Part shown: one piece after another, positions 57,359 through 64,000 of the stretch | How the letters are laid out: every line of letters begins with the position of its first letter | Numbering within the stretch: position 1 is the first letter of the stretch | Origin: Tistrella mobilis | GTDB taxonomy: Bacteria; Pseudomonadota; Alphaproteobacteria; Tistrellales; Tistrellaceae | Assembly: GCF_039634785.1 (NCBI RefSeq) | Contig: NZ_JBBIAB010000018.1 | Coordinates: 34,334-98,333, forward strand | DNA length: 64,000 bases | Reading direction: 5' to 3' | Notes under the pieces: model-generated | Told to the model about the DNA's origin: nothing | Seen by the model: the letters and a program-made list of their open reading frames with translations, nothing else | Databases searched by the model: none | Made by a program: the position numbers and the translations under genes

Positions 57359-57898
57359 TCAGTTCACGAAGGGCATCTTGAAGGCGGCAAGAAGCGCCTT
57401 CGCCTCGGCATCCGTCTTGGCCGTCGTCGCGAAGACGATGTCCATGCCCCGGACGGTATCGACCTTGTCGTACTCGATCTCGGGGAAGACGATCTGCTCT
57501 TTGAGGCCCATGGCATAATTGCCACGCCCGTCGAACGACTTGCCGTTCAGCCCGCGGAAGTCGCGGACGCGCGGCAGAGCGATGGTGACGAGACGATCCA
57601 GGAACTCGTACATCCGGTCGCGGCGCAGCGTCACCTTGACGCCGATCGCCATGCCCTCGCGCAGCTTGAAGCCGGCGATCGACTTCGAGGCGCGGGTCAC
57701 GACGGGCTTCTGGCCGGTGATCTTGGCCAGATCGGTCACGACGCCGTTGATCTTCTTCTGATCGCCAACCGCCTCGCCGACGCCCACATTCAGGACGATC
57801 TTATCGAGACGGGGGATCTCCATGACGTTCGCATAGCTGAACTGCTCGCGCAGCTGCGGGCGAACCTCGTTAACGTAGTACTCGTACAAGCGTGCCAT
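57359..57898 (-). CDS. rplE: 50S ribosomal protein L5
   Basis: Protein of 179 aa, the standard length. [58 protein letters not shown] and [30 protein letters not shown] are typical. It binds 5S rRNA and touches the P-site tRNA. The start at 57898 gives the canonical MARLYEYY; a TTG at 57919 would overlap rplX. Confidence 0.97.
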   Translation of the reverse strand: MARLYEYYVNEVRPQLREQFSYANVMEIPRLDKIVLNVGVGEAVGDQKKINGVVTDLAKITGQKPVVTRASKSIAGFKLREGMAIGVKVTLRRDRMYEFLDRLVTIALPRVRDFRGLNGKSFDGRGNYAMGLKEQIVFPEIEYDKVDTVRGMDIVFATTAKTDAEAKALLAAFKMPFVN

Positions 57899-57915
57899 TT
57901 TGGGCTGCTCCGCCG

Positions 57916-58233
57916 TCAACGATCGATCTGCTCGCCGGACCGCTTGGCGACGCGCACCTTACGGCCATCTTCGAGCGTGGTAAAACCGACGCGGGTCGGC
58001 TTGCCGTCCTTGGGGTCGGCGATCGCGACGTTCGACAGGTGCAGCGACGCTTCCTTCTCCACGATACCGCCGGGATTACCCGGCTTGGGAGCGGTGTGCC
58101 GCTTGACGAGGTTAACGCCCTGAACGACGACGCGGTTCTCCTTGGGGAGAACCTGCGCAACCGTCCCGGCCTTGCCCTTGTCACGCCCGGTCAAAACGAC
58201 GACGTTGTCGCCTTTCTTGATCTTGGCTGCCAT
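57916..58233 (-). CDS. rplX: 50S ribosomal protein L24
   Basis: Protein of 105 aa starting [47 protein letters not shown], the KOW-motif region of L24. It is an early 23S rRNA binder that starts 50S assembly. Its ATG shares one base with the rplN stop (TGATG). Confidence 0.97.
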   Translation of the reverse strand: MAAKIKKGDNVVVLTGRDKGKAGTVAQVLPKENRVVVQGVNLVKRHTAPKPGNPGGIVEKEASLHLSNVAIADPKDGKPTRVGFTTLEDGRKVRVAKRSGEQIDR

Positions 58234-58601
58234 CAGAGGACCTCGGGGGCCAGAGAGATGATCTTCATGAACTTCTTGCCGCGGAGCTCGCGGGTGACCG
58301 GCCCGAAGATACGGGTACCGATCGGCTCGCCATGCTTGTTGATGAGCACGGCGGCATTGCGGTCGAAGCGGATGGCGGTGCCGTCCGGACGACGCAGCTC
58401 CTTGGCGGTACGAACGACCACCGCACGGTGGACGTCGCCCTTCTTCACCTTACCACGCGGAATCGCCTCCTTCACGGAGACGACGATCACGTCGCCGACA
58501 CGCGCGACGCGGCGACGCGAACCGCCGAGAACGCGGATGCACATCACACGCCGGGCGCCGCTGTTGTCCGCCACTTCCAGATTGGTTTCGGTCTGGATCA
58601 C
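58233..58601 (-). CDS. rplN: 50S ribosomal protein L14
   Basis: Protein of 122 aa, the universal length. [27 protein letters not shown] and [29 protein letters not shown] are diagnostic. It lies at the interface with the small subunit. It shares one base with rplX and lies 32 bp after rpsQ. Confidence 0.97.
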   Translation of the reverse strand: MIQTETNLEVADNSGARRVMCIRVLGGSRRRVARVGDVIVVSVKEAIPRGKVKKGDVHRAVVVRTAKELRRPDGTAIRFDRNAAVLINKHGEPIGTRIFGPVTRELRGKKFMKIISLAPEVL

Positions 58602-58633
58602 GGGACCGTTCCTTAATCAGCAGGGGCCGGGCT

Positions 58634-58870
58634 TCATTCGCCGTCAGCGACGACCGTCCAGCGCTTGCGCTTGGAGATCGGAGCCGATTCAATGATGCGG
58701 ACGATGTCGCCGGCCTTGAACCGGTTGTCCTCATCATGCGCGGCATACTTCTTGCTGCGGCGAATGAACTTCTTGTAGATCGGGTGCTGGAAGCGACGTT
58801 CGACCTTGACGATGATCGTCTTGTCGCCCTTGTCGCTCACCACGACGCCCTGAAGGATACGCTTGGGCAT
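58634..58870 (-). CDS. rpsQ: 30S ribosomal protein S17
   Basis: Protein of 78 aa: [68 protein letters not shown]. It is an OB-fold protein that binds 16S rRNA early in assembly. It starts 4 bp after rpmC. Confidence 0.97.
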   Translation of the reverse strand: MPKRILQGVVVSDKGDKTIIVKVERRFQHPIYKKFIRRSKKYAAHDEDNRFKAGDIVRIIESAPISKRKRWTVVADGE

Positions 58871-58874
58871 CTGA

Positions 58875-59078
58875 TCACTCCTTCGCCGCGGCGCCGGCCG
58901 ACTGGCCGATCACGGTCTTGATCCGGGCGATGTCGCGCCGCACCTCGCGCACGCGCGCGGTGTTTTCGAGCTGGCCGCCAGCCTGCTGGAAGCGCAGGTT
59001 GAACTGCTCCTTCTTCAGCTGGAGCAGCATGGTGTTCAGCTCGGTCGCCGACTTCGCGCGCAGTTCTTCAGCCTTCAT
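58875..59078 (-). CDS. rpmC: 50S ribosomal protein L29
   Basis: Protein of 67 aa: [57 protein letters not shown], the two-helix L29. It lies at the tunnel exit, next to L23, where signal recognition particle and trigger factor dock. The start at 59078 was chosen over a GTG-type extension to 59096. Confidence 0.96.
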   Translation of the reverse strand: MKAEELRAKSATELNTMLLQLKKEQFNLRFQQAGGQLENTARVREVRRDIARIKTVIGQSAGAAAKE

Positions 59079-59082
59079 GGCC

Positions 59083-59502
59083 TCAGCCCTCCACACCGAT
59101 GCGCTGGATCACGCGGGTGCGGATCGGCAGCTTGGCGGCGCCACGCTCGAAGGCCTCGCGGGCCAGGTCGGCGGGGACACCATCCAGTTCGAACATCACG
59201 CGACCGGGCTTCACGCGGGCCATCCAGAATTCTGGAGAGCCCTTACCCTTACCCATGCGCACCTCGGCCGGCTTCTTCGAAACCGGCACGTCGGGGAAGA
59301 TACGCACCCACACGCGGCCGACACGGCGGATGTGGCGGGTGATCGCGCGACGGGTCGCCTCGATCTGCCGCGCCGTCAACCGGCCGGGTTCCATCGCCTT
59401 CAGGCCGTAGGCGCCGAAATTCAGCGCCGTACCACCCTTGGCATCACCGTGGATGCGGCCCTTATGCGCCTTGCGATATTTCGTCCGCTTCGGACTCAGC
59501 AT
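59083..59502 (-). CDS. rplP: 50S ribosomal protein L16
   Basis: Protein of 139 aa: [75 protein letters not shown]. It organises the A-site region of the large subunit. The gap to rpsC is 38 bp; rpmC follows 4 bp later. Confidence 0.97.
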   Translation of the reverse strand: MLSPKRTKYRKAHKGRIHGDAKGGTALNFGAYGLKAMEPGRLTARQIEATRRAITRHIRRVGRVWVRIFPDVPVSKKPAEVRMGKGKGSPEFWMARVKPGRVMFELDGVPADLAREAFERGAAKLPIRTRVIQRIGVEG

Positions 59503-59540
59503 AAGTTCCAGCCTTTCTCACTAAGCTGATCGCCGCCGGA

Positions 59541-60218
59541 TCAGCGCGAAGCCCGCGTCTCACGACGCTCGGCTTCCGCTGCCAGCGGATCGCGGCTCAG
59601 CACTTCGCCCTTGAACACCCAGACCTTGACACCGCAGGTGCCGTAGGTGGTGAAGGCGGTCGCCTGGCCATAGTCGATGTCGGCGCGCAGCGTATGCAGC
59701 GGCACGCGACCTTCACGGTACCATTCCGTACGGGCGATTTCGGCGCCGCCCAGACGGCCGCTGCAGGTGATGCGGATGCCTTCGGCACCCAGACGCATCG
59801 CCGACTGCACGGCACGCTTCATCGCCCGACGGAACGCCACGCGGCGCTCCAGCTGCTGGGCGATGTTCTCGGCCACCAGGGTGGCGTCGAGTTCGGGCTT
59901 GCGGACCTCGGCGATGTTCAGATGAACCTCGCCGCGGACCAGCTTGCCGACATCAGCCTTCAGCTTGTCGATGTCGGCGCCCTTCTTGCCGATGATCACG
60001 CCGGGACGCGCGCTGTTCAGCGTGATGCGCACCTTCTGCGCAGCCCGCTCGATCACGATGCCCGACACGCCGGCGTTCTTCAGGCGGCCCTTCAGGTACT
60101 TGCGCAGGCGCAGGTCTTCCTGAAGCAGGTCGCCATAATTGTCATCCGCGTACCAGCGGCTGTCCCAGGTACGGATGATCCCGAGCCGGAGCCCGATGGG
60201 ATTGACCTTATGACCCAT
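59541..60218 (-). CDS. rpsC: 30S ribosomal protein S3
   Basis: Protein of 225 aa. [25 protein letters not shown] at the N-terminus, a KH domain ([22 protein letters not shown]) and the C-domain [38 protein letters not shown] are all present. It lines the mRNA entry channel. Its ATG shares one base with the rplV stop. Confidence 0.97.
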   Translation of the reverse strand: MGHKVNPIGLRLGIIRTWDSRWYADDNYGDLLQEDLRLRKYLKGRLKNAGVSGIVIERAAQKVRITLNSARPGVIIGKKGADIDKLKADVGKLVRGEVHLNIAEVRKPELDATLVAENIAQQLERRVAFRRAMKRAVQSAMRLGAEGIRITCSGRLGGAEIARTEWYREGRVPLHTLRADIDYGQATAFTTYGTCGVKVWVFKGEVLSRDPLAAEAERRETRASR

Positions 60219-60598
60219 TAGTCCTGCTCCTCACGCTCGCGGACCACCACGGTCAGCTGGCTGAAAGGCTTCTCCACGCGACCAACACGGCCACGGGCGC
60301 GGGCGCTGAACCGCTTCATGACCAGCGCCTTGCCGACAAAGGCCTCGGCCACGAACAGACGGTCCACGTCCAGCTCGTGGTTGTTTTCCGCATTGGCGAT
60401 CGCCGACTGCAGGGTCTTCTTCACGTCGTTCGAGATCCGGCGGCGCGAGAAGGTCAGCGCAGCCAGCGCCGACTCGACGCTCCGACCACGGATCAGCTCG
60501 GCGACGGTGTTGAGCTTGCGCGGGCTCACGCGCAGCATCGTCGAAACCGCGCGCGCCTCGTTTTCGGCAACCCGCCGCTCGGCACTAGGCTTGCCCAT
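60218..60598 (-). CDS. rplV: 50S ribosomal protein L22
   Basis: Protein of 126 aa with [65 protein letters not shown] and a hairpin loop region [19 protein letters not shown] that reaches into the exit tunnel. The 3' end shares one base with rpsC, and rpsS stops 2 bp upstream of its start. Confidence 0.97.
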   Translation of the reverse strand: MGKPSAERRVAENEARAVSTMLRVSPRKLNTVAELIRGRSVESALAALTFSRRRISNDVKKTLQSAIANAENNHELDVDRLFVAEAFVGKALVMKRFSARARGRVGRVEKPFSQLTVVVREREEQD

Positions 60599-60600
60599 GG

Positions 60601-60879
60601 TTATTTCCTCTTGGCCTTCTTGTCCGCGGCGTGGCCGTAGAACGTGCGGGTGGGCGCGAACTCGCCGAACTTATGCCCGACCATGTCCTCGGAGACAAGC
60701 ACGGGCAGGAACTTGTGCCCGTTATAGACCCCAAAGGTCAAGCCCACAAACTGGGGCAGGATGGTCGAACGACGCGACCAGGTGCGAATCACCTCCTTGC
60801 GGCCGGAGGTGTGCAGCGCGTCGGCCTTCTTCAGCAGGTACCCGTCGACAAACGGGCCTTTCCAAACCGAACGGGGCAC
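60601..60879 (-). CDS. rpsS: 30S ribosomal protein S19
   Basis: Protein of 92 aa: [73 protein letters not shown]. It sits in the 30S head near S13 and the A-site tRNA. It lies 18 bp after rplB. Confidence 0.97.
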   Translation of the reverse strand: MPRSVWKGPFVDGYLLKKADALHTSGRKEVIRTWSRRSTILPQFVGLTFGVYNGHKFLPVLVSEDMVGHKFGEFAPTRTFYGHAADKKAKRK

Positions 60880-60897
60880 GGTGTCCTCCTTCAGACC

Positions 60898-61722
60898 TTA
60901 GGGCTTGCGGCGACGGACGATGAACTTGTCCGTAGCCTTGTTATTGCGGGTGCGCTTGCCCTTGGTCGGCTTGCCCCACGGAGTGACCGGATGACGACCG
61001 CCCGAGGTGCGGCCTTCGCCACCACCATGCGGATGATCGACCGGGTTCATCGCAACGCCACGGACAACCGGGCGGCGGCCCATCCACCGGGAACGGCCGG
61101 CCTTACCCAGGCTGACGTTCTGGTGGTCGGGGTTCGACACCGCACCGATGGTGGCCATGCATTCGGCGCGCACCATGCGCTGCTCGCCGGACGCCATGCG
61201 CAGCATGACGTAGTTGCCGTCCTTGCCGACCACCTGAACATAGGTGCCGGCCGACCGCGCGATCTGACCACCCTTGCCGGGCTTCAGCTCGACATTGTGG
61301 ACGATCGTGCCGACCGGGATCGACGACAGCGGCATGGCATTGCCGGGCCGCACGTCGACCTTGGCACCGGCGACGACCTTGTCGCCGGCCTTCAGGCGCT
61401 GCGGGGCCAGGATATAGGCCTGCTCGCCGTCGGTGTACTCGATCAGCGCGATGAACGCGGTGCGGTTCGGATCGTACTCAAGGCGCACGACCGAGGCTTC
61501 CACGTCCCACTTGCGGCGCTTGAAGTCGACCAGACGGTAGCGACGCTTGTGACCGCCACCCACCTGAAACGCCGTGATGCGGCCCAGATTGTTGCGGCCA
61601 CCCGACTTGGTCAGGCCTTCGGTCAGGGACTTGACCGGCTTGCCCTTCCAAAGCTCCGAGCGATCGACCAGAACCAGCTGACGCCGGCCGGGCGAAGTCG
61701 GCTTGTATGCCTTCAAAGCCAT
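60898..61722 (-). CDS. rplB: 50S ribosomal protein L2
   Basis: Protein of 274 aa. [24 protein letters not shown] at the N-terminus and [47 protein letters not shown] near the end contain the conserved His close to the peptidyl-transferase centre. L2 is needed for subunit joining. It starts 4 bp after rplW. Confidence 0.97.
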   Translation of the reverse strand: MALKAYKPTSPGRRQLVLVDRSELWKGKPVKSLTEGLTKSGGRNNLGRITAFQVGGGHKRRYRLVDFKRRKWDVEASVVRLEYDPNRTAFIALIEYTDGEQAYILAPQRLKAGDKVVAGAKVDVRPGNAMPLSSIPVGTIVHNVELKPGKGGQIARSAGTYVQVVGKDGNYVMLRMASGEQRMVRAECMATIGAVSNPDHQNVSLGKAGRSRWMGRRPVVRGVAMNPVDHPHGGGEGRTSGGRHPVTPWGKPTKGKRTRNNKATDKFIVRRRKP

Positions 61723-61726
61723 CGGA

Positions 61727-62020
61727 TCAGATCCCCGCCGTCAGATCGATCTGCTGGCCTTCGGCCAGGGTCACGATCGCCTTCTTGAAGTCCGAGCGAC
61801 GCCCGGGGCGGCCACGGAAGCGCTTGGTCTTGCCGGCCTGCACCAGGGTGTTGACCGCCTTGACCTTCACGCCGAAGAGCTTCTCGACGGCCTGCTTGAT
61901 CTCGGGCTTGGTCGCATCCAGGGTCACCTTGAAGGTGACCTGGTCATTCTCCGAACCCATCGTCGACTTTTCGGTGACGACCGGGCTCAGGATGATGTCG
62001 TACATCCGCTCCGGGTTCAT
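61727..62020 (-). CDS. rplW: 50S ribosomal protein L23
   Basis: Protein of 97 aa: [80 protein letters not shown]. It is the main docking site for trigger factor at the exit tunnel. Its start overlaps the rplD stop by 4 nt. Confidence 0.97.
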   Translation of the reverse strand: MNPERMYDIILSPVVTEKSTMGSENDQVTFKVTLDATKPEIKQAVEKLFGVKVKAVNTLVQAGKTKRFRGRPGRRSDFKKAIVTLAEGQQIDLTAGI

Positions 62021-62640
62021 TTCAGCCGCGCCTCCAGGCTCTCGACCGCGGCGCGCGACAGCACCAGGGTGTCGCGGCGCAGGATGTCGTAAACATTGGC
62101 GCCCTGGCTCGGCAGAACGTCGATGCCGATCAGGTTGCGGGCGGCGAGGCGGAAGCCCTGGTCGACCTCGGTGCCGCCGATGAACAGCGTCGAGCTGCCC
62201 AGACCGGCCTTCTCGAGACGGGCCACCAGCGCCTTGGTCTTGGCGTCGTCGGCCTTCAGCTCGTCGACCACCACCAGCTTGCCACCCTGGGCCTTGACCG
62301 ACAGCGCGGTCTTCAGGGCCAGACGACGCACCTTCTTCGGCAGGTCGTGGGCATGGCTGCGGACCACGGGACCGTGGACCGTGGCGCCGCCGCGGAAGAT
62401 GTTCGCCCGCTTGGCGCCGTGCCGCGCGCGGCCCGTGCCCTTCTGGCGGTAGATCTTCGCGGTCGAGCCGGCGATCTCGGAGATCGTCTTCACCTTGTGC
62501 GTCCCGGCGCGCCGCTTGGCGAGCTGGTAGCGCACCATCCGGTGCAGGATGTCGACGCGGGCCGGGAGACCGAACACCTCGTCAGCCAGCGCGATCGTGC
62601 CGGCATCCTCGTTATCGAGGGTAATGACCTTCACATCCAT
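62017..62640 (-). CDS. rplD: 50S ribosomal protein L4
   Basis: Protein of 207 aa. The tunnel loop [49 protein letters not shown] is complete. In E. coli L4 represses its own operon; I see no clear copy of that leader here. It lies 10 bp after rplC and overlaps rplW by 4 nt. Confidence 0.97.
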   Translation of the reverse strand: MDVKVITLDNEDAGTIALADEVFGLPARVDILHRMVRYQLAKRRAGTHKVKTISEIAGSTAKIYRQKGTGRARHGAKRANIFRGGATVHGPVVRSHAHDLPKKVRRLALKTALSVKAQGGKLVVVDELKADDAKTKALVARLEKAGLGSSTLFIGGTEVDQGFRLAARNLIGIDVLPSQGANVYDILRRDTLVLSRAAVESLEARLK

Positions 62641-62650
62641 CGCTCGGCCC

Positions 62651-63361
62651 TCAGCCTTCCGTGGTCTCGGCGGCCGCCCCGGCGGCCTGCGCCTTGAGGC
62701 CGGCCGGGAACGGCACGCTCTCGGGCAGCGCCTTCTTCACGGCGTCGCGCACAAGAACGTACGAACCGGCGGCACCCGGGATGGCGCCCTCGACGAGCAG
62801 CAGGCCACGGTCGGCGTCGACCACGGTCACGCGCAGGTTCTGCACGGTCACGCGGCGGGCACCCATGTGGCCGGCCATCTTCTTGCCCTTGAAGGTACGG
62901 CCCGGATCCTGACGGTTACCGGTCGAACCATGCGAGCGGTGCGAGACCGACACGCCGTGGGTGGCACGAAGACCGCCGAAGTTGTGACGCTTCATGGCGC
63001 CGGCGAAGCCCTTACCGATCGAGGTGCCGACGACGTCGACGAACTGGCCGACGACGAAGTGGTTGGCACCGATCTCGGCTCCGATCTCCGGCAGCGCGTC
63101 GGCGGTCACGCGGAACTCCGCGAGCTTCGCCTTCGGCTCCACCTTCGCCTTGGCGAAGTGGCCACGCTGGGCCTTCGAGACGTTCTTAACCTTGGCCGCG
63201 CCGTAACCGACCTGAACCGCGGTGTAACCGTCGGTCTCGTCGGTGCGGTGGGCGACGACCTGCACATTGTCGACCTTCAGCACGGTCACGGGAATGTGAA
63301 TGCCGGCCGAGTCGAAAACGCGGGTCATCCCGAGCTTGCGGGTGATGACTCCAGTACGCAT
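62651..63361 (-). CDS. rplC: 50S ribosomal protein L3
   Basis: Protein of 236 aa. [31 protein letters not shown] begins it. [24 protein letters not shown] holds the Gln that PrmB methylates in other bacteria. It starts 23S rRNA folding with L24. An Ala-rich C-terminal tail ([15 protein letters not shown]) extends the core. Confidence 0.97.
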   Translation of the reverse strand: MRTGVITRKLGMTRVFDSAGIHIPVTVLKVDNVQVVAHRTDETDGYTAVQVGYGAAKVKNVSKAQRGHFAKAKVEPKAKLAEFRVTADALPEIGAEIGANHFVVGQFVDVVGTSIGKGFAGAMKRHNFGGLRATHGVSVSHRSHGSTGNRQDPGRTFKGKKMAGHMGARRVTVQNLRVTVVDADRGLLLVEGAIPGAAGSYVLVRDAVKKALPESVPFPAGLKAQAAGAAAETTEG

Positions 63362-63375
63362 CTGGCGTTACCCCC

Positions 63376-63687
63376 TCAGAGCTTGATCTCGACGTCGACG
63401 CCGGCCGCGAGGTCGAGCTTCATCAGCGCGTCGACGGTCTGCGGGGTGGGCTCGACGATGTCGAGGAGGCGCTTGTGCGTCCGGATCTCGAACTGTTCGC
63501 GCGACTTCTTGTCGATGTGCGGCGAACGGAGCACCGTGAAGCGCTCGATCTCGGTCGGCAGCGGGATCGGGCCCCGCACGCTGGCGCCGGTCCGCTTGGC
63601 GGTGTTCACGATCTCGCGCGTCGACTGATCGAGCACGCGATGATCGAACGCCTTCAGGCGGATGCGAATGTTCTGGCCTTCCATCAT
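63376..63687 (-). CDS. rpsJ: 30S ribosomal protein S10
   Basis: Protein of 103 aa: [76 protein letters not shown]. It works in the 30S head and, with NusB, in transcription antitermination. Two ATG codons stand in tandem at 63687 and 63684. It is the first gene after tuf, 188 bp away. Confidence 0.97.
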   Translation of the reverse strand: MMEGQNIRIRLKAFDHRVLDQSTREIVNTAKRTGASVRGPIPLPTEIERFTVLRSPHIDKKSREQFEIRTHKRLLDIVEPTPQTVDALMKLDLAAGVDVEIKL

Positions 63688-63818
63688 GGGCTTCTACCTT
63701 GGCCTCGGCGGTGCGACCTGCCGGATGAATCCGGGGTGCCGCAGCGCCGCGCGTCCTTGCATGAGACCGGCCCGCCGGGCGGACCGGCCGGGCGCTCGTG
63801 GCGTCAGGATATCAGGCG

Positions 63819-63859
63819 GCGGGTGCGCCAGGCGGGATCAACCCGCCCGGCGCACCCGC
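63819..63859 (-). terminator. Long hairpin between tuf and rpsJ
   Basis: GCGGGTGCGCC pairs with GGCGCACCCGC (11 bp), then after an A/C mismatch GGCGGG pairs with CCCGCC around a five-base loop. It starts about 16 nt past the tuf stop on the minus strand. There is no T-tract, so it may be a partial terminator or 3'-end stabiliser that sets the tuf to S10-operon ratio. Confidence 0.5.
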
Positions 63860-63875
63860 TGCCGTCGTCCGTCGA

Positions 63876-64000
63876 TCAACCCATCACCTTGGCGACGACG
63901 CCGGCGCCGACGGTACGGCCGCCTTCGCGGATCGCGAAGCGCAGGCCTTCGTCCATGGCGATCGGCGAGATCAGCTCGACGGTGACCGACACGTTGTCAC
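63876..64000 (-). CDS. tuf: Elongation factor Tu, C-terminal end only
   Basis: The last 40 codons and stop are inside the window: [20 protein letters not shown] followed by [18 protein letters not shown], the universal end of EF-Tu domain 3. EF-Tu brings aminoacyl-tRNA to the ribosome. It leads into the S10 operon in the same direction. The remainder lies beyond the window edge. Confidence 0.95.
   Translation of the reverse strand, partial: DNVSVTVELISPIAMDEGLRFAIREGGRTVGAGVVAKVMG

Overview
The window is high-GC bacterial chromosome with tightly packed, mostly minus-strand genes. It carries the full S10-spc-alpha ribosomal protein block, with adk between secY and rpsM and no rpmJ there. It also has an ATP12 chaperone gene, a pccB/pccA pair and a FecI/FecR system. 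Together these point to an alphaproteobacterium, probably a Rhodospirillales-type lineage. A Tistrella-like genus is only a guess from gene style. I see no rRNA, tRNA, CRISPR array, prophage or insertion sequence.

Region 1 (1-4161): an N-carbamoylputrescine amidase gene (aguB) and, on the far side of a FadL-type porin gene, an agmatine-deiminase-like gene. The deiminase-like protein has lost the expected catalytic Cys and His. Region 2 (4162-8750): acetate kinase, a MaoC-Pta fusion, a leucine dehydrogenase and a MarR regulator. Region 3 (8861-20892): a run of ten minus-strand genes that covers leucine degradation from isovaleryl-CoA to acetoacetate plus acetyl-CoA (ivd, mccB, liuC-type hydratase, mccA, hmgL). 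It also holds a second acyl-CoA dehydrogenase, a thiolase, a thioesterase, a DsbA-type isomerase and an SLC13-type permease. A LysR gene lies divergently at its head.

Region 4 (21249-31412): accessory functions. These are the LysR regulator, a small secreted protein, a GlxA-type AraC regulator divergent from an isonitrile-hydratase-like gene with a possible coupled leader peptide, an MFS exporter, a Fur-box-preceded FecI-FecR-TonB-receptor surface-signalling set, a secreted YbjN-type protein and an acyltransferase. Region 5 (31394-39251): mgtE, malic enzyme, lipB, bioY, a DUF2937-type membrane protein, acylphosphatase and a D-2-hydroxyglutarate-dehydrogenase-like flavoprotein. Region 6 (39482-43326): the propionyl-CoA carboxylase operon pccB-(2TM protein)-pccA. 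It ends in a strong terminator and has a palindrome-rich upstream region. Region 7 (43602-49318): rarA-crcB-rluA type-gph-ATP12, joined by four consecutive 4-nt stop/start overlaps, preceded by a DegP/Do protease. Region 8 (49489-64000): the ribosomal protein/secY/adk/rpoA block, down to the 3' end of tuf at the window edge.

The metabolic theme is acyl-CoA chemistry: leucine, propionyl-CoA, acetyl-phosphate, malate to pyruvate, biotin uptake and lipoylation. Three biotin carboxylase-system genes sets and a biotin transporter fit together, because both carboxylases need biotin. The most unusual sequence signals are the catalytically stripped deiminase paralogue, two short tandem repeats (17 bp x4 and 18 bp x3) beside genes, palindromic operator-like clusters before fadL and pccB, and structured leaders before the leucine dehydrogenase and TonB receptor genes.
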